From positions 1 through 26,971 of the forward strand of contig CAAFTU010000036.1 in NCBI GenBank assembly GCA_900766005.1: a stretch of DNA of 26,971 nt, written 5' to 3'. Below, piece by piece: positions 21,921 to 26,971 of the stretch. The notes under the pieces were generated by a model. The model ran no database searches. It saw only the letters and a program-made list of their open reading frames with translations, and was not told the DNA's origin. The position numbers were made by a program, and so were the translations under genes. The stretch is from an uncultured Bacteroides sp. (GTDB lineage: Bacteria > Bacteroidota > Bacteroidia > Bacteroidales > Bacteroidaceae). Position 1 is the first letter of the stretch; every line of letters starts with the position of its first letter.

Positions 21921-22802
21921 ATGGAGAAGATTATAGAATGCGATCGGATTACGCATTATTATGGCAACAGGCTGATCTATGCCGACCTGAGTTTTGAGGT
22001 GGAAAAAGGCAAGGTGCTGGGTCTGTTGGGAAAAAACGGGACGGGTAAAACCACCATTATCAATATCCTAAACGGGTATCTGAAACCCCGCTCGGGCGTG
22101 TGCCGCCTGTTTGGTGAGGATATGAACAGGCTGAGTCCGGCCACGAAGTCCCGGGTGGGACTGCTGCTGGAAGGGCATGTGCAGCACACGTATTTTACGG
22201 TGCAGCAGATCGAGAAATTTTATGCGGCTTTCTTCCCGAACTGGAAAAAGGAGGCGTATTATGAGTTGTTGAAGAAACTGCAGGTGCTGCCCACGCAGAA
22301 ACTGTCTACCATGTCGTGCGGACAGCGTTCACAGGTGGCGCTGGGCCTCTTGTTTGCGCAAGACCCGGAACTCCTGATTCTGGATGATTTTTCCATGGGG
22401 CTCGACCCCGGTTACCGCCGGCTCTTTGTGGAGTATCTGAAAGAATATGCGTCGGCAGAAAACAAGACGGTGTTTCTGACCTCGCATATCATTCAAGATA
22501 TGGAGATGCTGATAGACGACTGCATGATTATGGATTACGGACGCCTGCTGCTGCATAAGCCGGTTCGGGAAATCATGGACCACTTCAAGAGATTCCGCTT
22601 CCGGGCATCCCATCCGGATGTTACGTGGACGGGCGATTCGGACTTCTGGAATCCGTCATCGTTAGGCGGCAAATGGGAGGTTTATTCTTTCCTGGGCGAA
22701 GAGGAAGTGGCAGGCAGACTGGCTTCCTGGGGCATAAAAGAGCTGGTGGCAGAAAAGTTGTCTCTGGAAGACGCTTTTATAGGGCTGACCGGTAAGTATT
22801 GA
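21921..22802 (+). CDS. ABC transporter ATP-binding protein with atypical Walker B
   Basis: A 293-residue ABC ATPase. Walker A is GKNGTGKT (37-44), the signature is MSCGQRSQ (131-138) instead of LSGGQ, Walker B is LLILDD (151-156) and the H-loop histidine is H190 in FLTSHI. The residue after the Walker B aspartate, normally the catalytic glutamate, is aspartate (D156), followed by FSMGLDP as D-loop. The C-terminal about 80 residues form a small extra domain. It lies 22 nt after the barrel gene and 21 nt before the permease gene, so the two together make an ABC-2-like transporter with an unknown substrate. Confidence 0.93.
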   Translation: MEKIIECDRITHYYGNRLIYADLSFEVEKGKVLGLLGKNGTGKTTIINILNGYLKPRSGVCRLFGEDMNRLSPATKSRVGLLLEGHVQHTYFTVQQIEKFYAAFFPNWKKEAYYELLKKLQVLPTQKLSTMSCGQRSQVALGLLFAQDPELLILDDFSMGLDPGYRRLFVEYLKEYASAENKTVFLTSHIIQDMEMLIDDCMIMDYGRLLLHKPVREIMDHFKRFRFRASHPDVTWTGDSDFWNPSSLGGKWEVYSFLGEEEVAGRLASWGIKELVAEKLSLEDAFIGLTGKY

Positions 22803-22823
22803 TTCGAAAAAAAGGAAGAGGAT

Positions 22824-23501
22824 ATGATGAATTTATTGAAAGCTTTATCGTATAAAGAATGGATGAAGACCCGAAAGTTAGTGGGAGGATGGGTCATCAT
22901 GCTGGCGGCTGTGTCGGTGTATGCTTATATTGACCTTACGTACACCATACGGATGAACGAAGCGGTGAATGTGTGGTTTGGCATTTTGTTTCAAGGCACG
23001 TCTGTGTCTGCCCTGCTGATGTATCTGCTGCCGCTGGCGGGCATTTCGCTGGCTATCGTGCAGTTTGTGCCGGAGATGACCCAGAAAAGATTCAAGCTGA
23101 CGCTGCATTTGCCGGCCAGCGAAAGCCGGCTGGTGTCGTCCATGCTGTTGTTCGGCTATGGTGTGCTGGGGGTGCTCTATCTGAGTTGTCTTGTTTTTCT
23201 GTCGTTGCTCGTCAGCAGGGTGCTGCCTTTCGAGGGGGTGTCAATGATGCTTTCCCAAGTGCTTCCCTGGACGGCGGCCGGTCTGGCCGGATATGGGTTT
23301 ACGGCCTGGATATGTATCGAGCCCTGTTGGAAACAGCGGGCAATGAATATGCTGATGGCGGCAGGATTGCTGTCTGTCTGCTTTGTGTCGGTGTATCCCG
23401 GAGCTTATGCTGACTTCGGCTGGGGCATGGCAGGGCTGGTGGCTGCGTCGTTTGTGTTCCCTTTCTATTCCTGCATCCGGTTCAAGCAAGGCGTTCAGTA
23501 A
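22824..23501 (+). CDS. ABC-2-like transporter permease
   Basis: A 225-residue integral membrane protein with about six hydrophobic segments (near residues 21-39, 60-80, 105-130, 145-165, 172-190 and 197-216), preceded by the short amphipathic entry helix LLKALSYKEWMKTRKL common to ABC-2 permeases. It pairs with the ATPase just upstream, and a good ribosome-binding stretch (GGAAGAGG) precedes ATG 22824. It has no substrate-specific motif. Such small permeases usually work as dimers with the cognate ATPase, most often in export or in envelope remodelling. Confidence 0.85.
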   Translation: MMNLLKALSYKEWMKTRKLVGGWVIMLAAVSVYAYIDLTYTIRMNEAVNVWFGILFQGTSVSALLMYLLPLAGISLAIVQFVPEMTQKRFKLTLHLPASESRLVSSMLLFGYGVLGVLYLSCLVFLSLLVSRVLPFEGVSMMLSQVLPWTAAGLAGYGFTAWICIEPCWKQRAMNMLMAAGLLSVCFVSVYPGAYADFGWGMAGLVAASFVFPFYSCIRFKQGVQ

Positions 23502-23543
23502 GCAGGTTTTTATCGTTCACTTTAATTAATATTCCGATGATAT

Positions 23544-24788
23544 ATGAAATATAAGAATGTTATCTATTTGATTCTGTTTTCATTGACTGCGGTCGTGGCG
23601 TCCTGGTGCGTGCCGGCCTTGGTGAAGAAAGTGGTTTATGATTCCAACGGATATCCTTTGATGTACTACAGTGCCCGACTGAAGGAATTGTGTATAATCG
23701 ATTTCCGGGAGAGGAACGATGCTTTCCGCGACATCAAAGGGAATGTGTATCCGCGGGCTCAGTATGATTCTCTTTTGCCGATGATGAATTACAGGCAGCT
23801 GGCAATGGACGGCACCTTGCCCGATTCGCTCGAAGGGTATGCCCTTGATGTGAAACTGCTGCGTTCGAAGCAGGTGATGTATCGTTACAAGCCGACGGAT
23901 GTGTATGCCCCGCAGCCTAAGATGGGAGTGCTGATGGAGGCAATGCCCAAGAAAGGCAGTCTGGCTTTGCCGGGTGATTATTTCAGGTGGGGTGAGGAAG
24001 GGATGCTCTTTGTAGATGCAGAAACCAACGCTGTGAATCAGGAAAAGAGCAAGCTGTTTACCGACGAACTGCTTAAGAAAGGGTTTGCATTTCCGGCCCA
24101 GGCATCGTGGGGAAACCCGACGGTCATGAAGCCTTACGAGGAGGGGTATTTTTGCCTCGACAGCCGGGGGGAACTTTTTCATGTGAAGATGGTCAACGGC
24201 CGTCCGTTTGTGAAGAACACCGGGATCAGCCGGCAGGTAGCTGTCAAATGGTTTGCCATGCGCGAGGTCAGCGATAAAAGATTTTACGGTTATCTTTTTG
24301 GCCAGCAGGGGGAACTGGGTATCGTGGAAAGCAACGAGGACGGCGGATACCGTTTTGTCCGGATGGATGTGCGGCCGGTGGATCTGACGCGCGATGAGAT
24401 CATGGTGCTGGGTAATTTGCTGTATTGGACGGTGCGAATAGGCAATGAGGAAGCCATGGACTGCTACGGACTGAAAACTTCTACTTTAGAGGCTTTGTCT
24501 GCTTATCATCAGGAGCGGGAAAAGGGGCTGTGGGACCAGGTGTCCAATGTGCTGTTCCCCGTCATCTTGTCGCCCGTTTCGCCGAATCAGGGGTTTGTGG
24601 GAGGCTATGTCTTGCATTTCTCACCCTGGGCGTGGATAGGCTCGGTTGTGCTGGCTGTGCTGCTGGTGCTATGGCGGAGAAAAAAGGACAACTGGCGGCA
24701 AACGGCCCTGGTGGCCGGAGTGGTGGCTCTCACCGGTCTGCCAGGTGTTATGGCTTACTGGCTCTTGCCGGGAAGCCGCTATGAGTAA
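23544..24788 (+). CDS. DUF4857-like membrane-anchored protein
   Basis: A 414-residue protein. An N-terminal hydrophobic segment (about 7-27) and two C-terminal ones (about 365-383 and 392-408) flank a long soluble domain (28-360) that most likely faces the periplasm. The soluble part has repeated strand-like stretches such as GEEGMLFVDAETNAV, YFCLDSRGELFHVKMVNGRP and LFGQQGELGIVESNEDGGY, suggesting a beta-propeller-like fold, although blade number cannot be counted by eye. I recall the family as DUF4857, without known function. Located right after the ABC permease, it could be a third subunit of that transporter (inference). Confidence 0.78.
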   Translation: MKYKNVIYLILFSLTAVVASWCVPALVKKVVYDSNGYPLMYYSARLKELCIIDFRERNDAFRDIKGNVYPRAQYDSLLPMMNYRQLAMDGTLPDSLEGYALDVKLLRSKQVMYRYKPTDVYAPQPKMGVLMEAMPKKGSLALPGDYFRWGEEGMLFVDAETNAVNQEKSKLFTDELLKKGFAFPAQASWGNPTVMKPYEEGYFCLDSRGELFHVKMVNGRPFVKNTGISRQVAVKWFAMREVSDKRFYGYLFGQQGELGIVESNEDGGYRFVRMDVRPVDLTRDEIMVLGNLLYWTVRIGNEEAMDCYGLKTSTLEALSAYHQEREKGLWDQVSNVLFPVILSPVSPNQGFVGGYVLHFSPWAWIGSVVLAVLLVLWRRKKDNWRQTALVAGVVALTGLPGVMAYWLLPGSRYE

Positions 24789-24862
24789 ATCCGGAATGAC
24801 AGGATGAATAACTCTATAACCGGATAAATAGATTTAGTATCAACTTAAATAATCGCTTAAAA

Positions 24863-25414
24863 ATGAAAAAACTTTATTATTTGATGGCTGTATTGGCCGT
24901 GAGTGTGGCATTTACTTCGTGTGGAAACAGTAAGAAACAAGCGGAAACTTCTTCAGCATCCGAGCTGGTTTCTCCGGAGATGGACGTAAACAAGGCGTTG
25001 TATGTGGAAGAAATTCTTCAGCAGGCAGAGCAGAAGGTGGGTAAGGAAATTCTGTTGAAGGGTTTTGTCACTCACACTTGCAAGCACTCCGGCAGAAGAT
25101 GCTTTGTTATGGGAAACGACCAGAAAACGACGATTCGCGTTGAAGCGAAAGGAAATATCGGCGGTTTCAACCGGGAACTGATCGGTTCTGAACTGGTGAT
25201 TAAGGGCCTTCTGAAAGAAAACAAGCTGACCAAAGAATACATGGATCAGGCAGAGGAAGAACTGAAAGAAAAGAAAGGTAAGGAAGGCAATGGTGAAACC
25301 TGCGACAGCGAGCTGAAAAACATCAACGGTATGCGCGAATGGATGAAAGCCAACAACAAAGATTATTATTCAATCTATTACGTAGACGGCACAGATTATG
25401 AAGTGGTGGAATAA
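24863..25414 (+). CDS. OB-fold-like lipoprotein with a His/Cys cluster
   Basis: A 183-residue lipoprotein with lipobox AFTSC (C20). The residues after it (GNSKK) are basic rather than acidic, so it lacks the surface-export signal and is probably periplasm-facing. Residues about 45-125 look like an OB fold (KEILLKGFVTHTCKHSGRRC, then TTIRVEAKG and GSELVIKGLL). A tight cluster H71, C73, H75 and C80 sits in the loop after the first strand and could bind metal or heme. A lysine/glutamate-rich helix (about 125-145) is followed by C147 and an acidic tail. The gene overlaps the PepSY-type gene by 17 nt, so the two are tightly linked. Confidence 0.82.
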   Translation: MKKLYYLMAVLAVSVAFTSCGNSKKQAETSSASELVSPEMDVNKALYVEEILQQAEQKVGKEILLKGFVTHTCKHSGRRCFVMGNDQKTTIRVEAKGNIGGFNRELIGSELVIKGLLKENKLTKEYMDQAEEELKEKKGKEGNGETCDSELKNINGMREWMKANNKDYYSIYYVDGTDYEVVE

Positions 25415-25946
25415 AAGCATTGCCTATTGGCTCAGGGTGGTTCATCGGGACCTGGGGTTCCTGATGGTGGGGTTATGCCTGGTATACGGTGTGTCCGGTT
25501 TTTTGCTGAATCACATGAACGGCAAGGACCCTGCATTTAAGACCGAAGAGGCCAGTGTGACGCTGACGCAGGGACTGAATCACGAGGAACTCATGGAGGC
25601 CTGGAAATCGCACACGGAACTCCCTGCCTTGAAGAAGGTGTTCCGGGTGGATGAGGATCATTTCAGACTGATGCTGGAAGGAGGAATCGGAATCTACAAC
25701 GCACAGACCGGGGTGACCGCGTATGAAACGCACGAAAAACGTCCTGTGATCTACTGGTTCAGCAGGATGCATTATAACCGTGTCAGCGGCTGGAGCTTCA
25801 TCGGCGACTTTTTTGCCGTTTCTCTTGTGTTCTTTGCAGCTTCCGGCCTGTTTATGGTCAAAGGAAAGAGTGGGCTGGCAGGAAGAGGCAAATGGTATCT
25901 CTTGCTCGGTATCCTGATACCCGTTCTTTATGTAGTGTTTGCCTGA
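25398..25946 (+). CDS. PepSY-type transmembrane protein
   Basis: A 182-residue inner-membrane protein resembling the PepSY-associated transmembrane family. There is a first membrane segment at about 18-38 preceded by WLRVVHRDLG (H16) and ending LLNHMNG (H39). A periplasmic PepSY-like part follows (about 45-120, ending in EKRPVIYWFSRMH with H125), then two more segments at about 136-156 and 166-182. The conserved membrane-flanking histidines suggest heme binding and electron transfer; related proteins reduce ferric chelates in other bacteria. XusC of the Bacteroides xenosiderophore system is a PepSY-type protein, but the gene partners here differ. Its start overlaps the lipoprotein gene. Confidence 0.85.
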   Translation: MKWWNKSIAYWLRVVHRDLGFLMVGLCLVYGVSGFLLNHMNGKDPAFKTEEASVTLTQGLNHEELMEAWKSHTELPALKKVFRVDEDHFRLMLEGGIGIYNAQTGVTAYETHEKRPVIYWFSRMHYNRVSGWSFIGDFFAVSLVFFAASGLFMVKGKSGLAGRGKWYLLLGILIPVLYVVFA

Positions 25947-25958
25947 TGAAGGAATAAG

Positions 25959-25985
25959 GAGGGAGTGTCAATGCTCCCTCTTTAT
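25959..25985 (+). terminator. Terminator at the end of the envelope cluster
   Basis: GAGGGAG (25959-25965) and CTCCCTC (25974-25980) form a perfect 7-bp GC-rich stem with an eight-base loop, followed by TTTAT. It begins 12 nt after the PepSY-type gene's stop. The T-run is short, but the position supports a terminator closing the eight-gene unit. Confidence 0.65.
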
Positions 25986-26064
25986 AAGGACTCGCATTTG
26001 AAAAATAACATTAGAAATCTGCAAAATTTATCAGTATTCATAACTCCCATATGTAGAATATAGC

Positions 26065-26072
26065 TATATTTA
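26065..26072 (+). promoter_or_regulatory. Weak candidate -7 element for the last gene
   Basis: TATATTTA at 26065-26072 matches seven of eight positions of TAnnTTTG, but no TTTG -33 element lies 19-21 bp upstream. If used, the transcript would start near 26079. Confidence 0.25.
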
Positions 26073-26295
26073 CGCAGAAAAAACGGATAAGATTATGAAA
26101 AACGTAATTGCTATAATAAAAAACGCTTGGGGTGAGAGTCCGCCACCGAAAGTCAAAGCCGGCTTTATCCCCAATTTCTGTGATTGGGAGAAGAAAAATT
26201 ATCTGACGAATCCCGGCTCTTACTACCGGCAAAAGGCATCGGTCGGATATATAGCCATGAAAGGATGGCTTTTCACTATTCCTGTAAAATCTGCT

Positions 26296-26971
26296 ATGAA
26301 AAAAACAGCATTCATAGCATTGTTCTCAGGCATGGTATTGTCAGCCGGAGCTCAGAATACGATCCGGATAACCGAAGAGGAACCTGATATAAAGGTGACA
26401 AAGGATACGGTATGGAATGTGGCGACTGAAAAGAAAGCGGCACCCAAGGTACAATTCCCACAACCGGGAGACAAAATTGATGTACTGGATCCTATCGTGT
26501 ACAGTTTATGCTATATCACCGCCTATGATAGGCTCGCCCGAAAATCCGTCAAGGTGAAAACTTACAGGAAAGAGTACGCCCCGTATATCCACGCCGGCTA
26601 TGACTTTGGCGTAAAGCATTGGAAAGAAATCGTTCTAAAAGACTTCTCCTCGCTCCGGCAGCAACTGCAGGGCATTGCAGAGACTACCGGAATGGAAAGG
26701 ATCTGCTTCCGCAACGGAGCCCTTATGGGAGCATACTCAACAAATCCTTATCCGGAACTGGATTATATCGATGCCGCAATTTCCGATGTGCTGAAACAGG
26801 TAAGGAAGCATATCGCTTCTGAAAATGAGATATCCCGGCACTATTACACCTTATCTGATAAATGGTTTTCTTTTTTCAATGGAGAGAAAGAACGCTATTA
26901 CGACATCGCAAATCACAACAGACCTTATTTCCTGTGTCAAGAGCATGCCGACGATGCCCTTATTCTTCCAG
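26296..26971 (+). CDS. Secreted protein of unknown function (partial, runs off the window)
   Basis: The 3' end is missing; about 225 residues are visible. From ATG 26296 the product begins MKKTAFIALFSGMVLSAGAQ, a good signal peptide, so it is exported. The visible mature part is hydrophilic and contains TVWNVATEKKAAPKVQFPQP, YSLCYITAYDRLARKSVKVK and YDIANHNRPYFLCQEHADDA. I do not recognise the family. The same frame is open from ATG 26095, adding 67 residues; I prefer 26296 because the signal peptide would otherwise be internal. It is separated from the envelope cluster by the terminator at 25959-25985, so it is probably not part of that unit. Confidence 0.6.
   Translation, partial: MKKTAFIALFSGMVLSAGAQNTIRITEEEPDIKVTKDTVWNVATEKKAAPKVQFPQPGDKIDVLDPIVYSLCYITAYDRLARKSVKVKTYRKEYAPYIHAGYDFGVKHWKEIVLKDFSSLRQQLQGIAETTGMERICFRNGALMGAYSTNPYPELDYIDAAISDVLKQVRKHIASENEISRHYYTLSDKWFSFFNGEKERYYDIANHNRPYFLCQEHADDALILP

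Noticed and set aside
15902..25946. Identity with the Bacteroides xenosiderophore system XusABC
   Set aside because: Only the receptor-lipoprotein-PepSY theme is shared; the extra barrel, ABC genes and DUF4857-like gene do not fit that three-gene system.

Overview
The window looks like a Bacteroidales chromosome, probably Bacteroides or Phocaeicola. The evidence is a TonB-dependent receptor with an N-terminal carboxypeptidase-regulatory-like domain, lipoproteins with a Bacteroides-type acidic surface-export signal, several protein families that I know only from Bacteroidetes, and promoters of the Bacteroides sigma-ABfr type (TTTG, about 20 bp, TAnnTTTG). No rRNA, tRNA, CRISPR array, transposase or integrase was seen.

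Layout. (1) 1-3590, minus strand: two short operons. A flavodoxin-like reductase and an AraC regulator (3584-2146) lie upstream of an exported alpha/beta hydrolase and an exported carboxymuconolactone-decarboxylase/cupin fusion (1983-93). Each operon ends in a clear hairpin terminator. (2) 3939-4667, plus strand: an orphan secreted protein of unknown function with its own promoter and terminator. (3) 4835-10829, minus strand: two DNA helicases, a superfamily 1 helicase-nuclease fusion and RecD2. They are separated by about 1 kb of non-coding DNA packed with direct repeats, dyads, phased A-tracts and an AT-only tract. (4) 11108-13118, plus strand: a damage-tolerance operon of a small basic DNA-binding-like protein, UmuD-like and UmuC-like genes. 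(5) 13424-15560, minus strand: an AlbA_2/HATPase/winged-helix regulator with an internal 42-bp tandem repeat, followed by a GNAT acetyltransferase and a strong terminator. (6) 15902-25946, plus strand: an eight-gene envelope cluster. It holds a TonB-dependent receptor, a surface lipoprotein (DUF4876-like), an outer-membrane barrel (DUF6850-like), an ABC ATPase and permease, a membrane-anchored DUF4857-like protein, an OB-fold-like lipoprotein with a His/Cys cluster, and a PepSY-type membrane protein. (7) 26296-26971: the start of an unknown secreted protein that runs off the window.

The envelope cluster is the strongest candidate for an undescribed system. Genes are tightly spaced, and the promoter of the first gene is covered by a perfect 11-bp dyad, suggesting a single on/off switch. 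The gene set spans outer membrane, cell surface, periplasm and inner membrane. I infer a dedicated metal- or metallophore-related transport and redox pathway, but the substrate cannot be read from the sequence. The second notable region is the repeat-rich DNA between the two helicase genes, whose architecture (iteron-like repeats, curved DNA, AT-rich tract, hairpins) resembles an origin-like or protein-binding locus.
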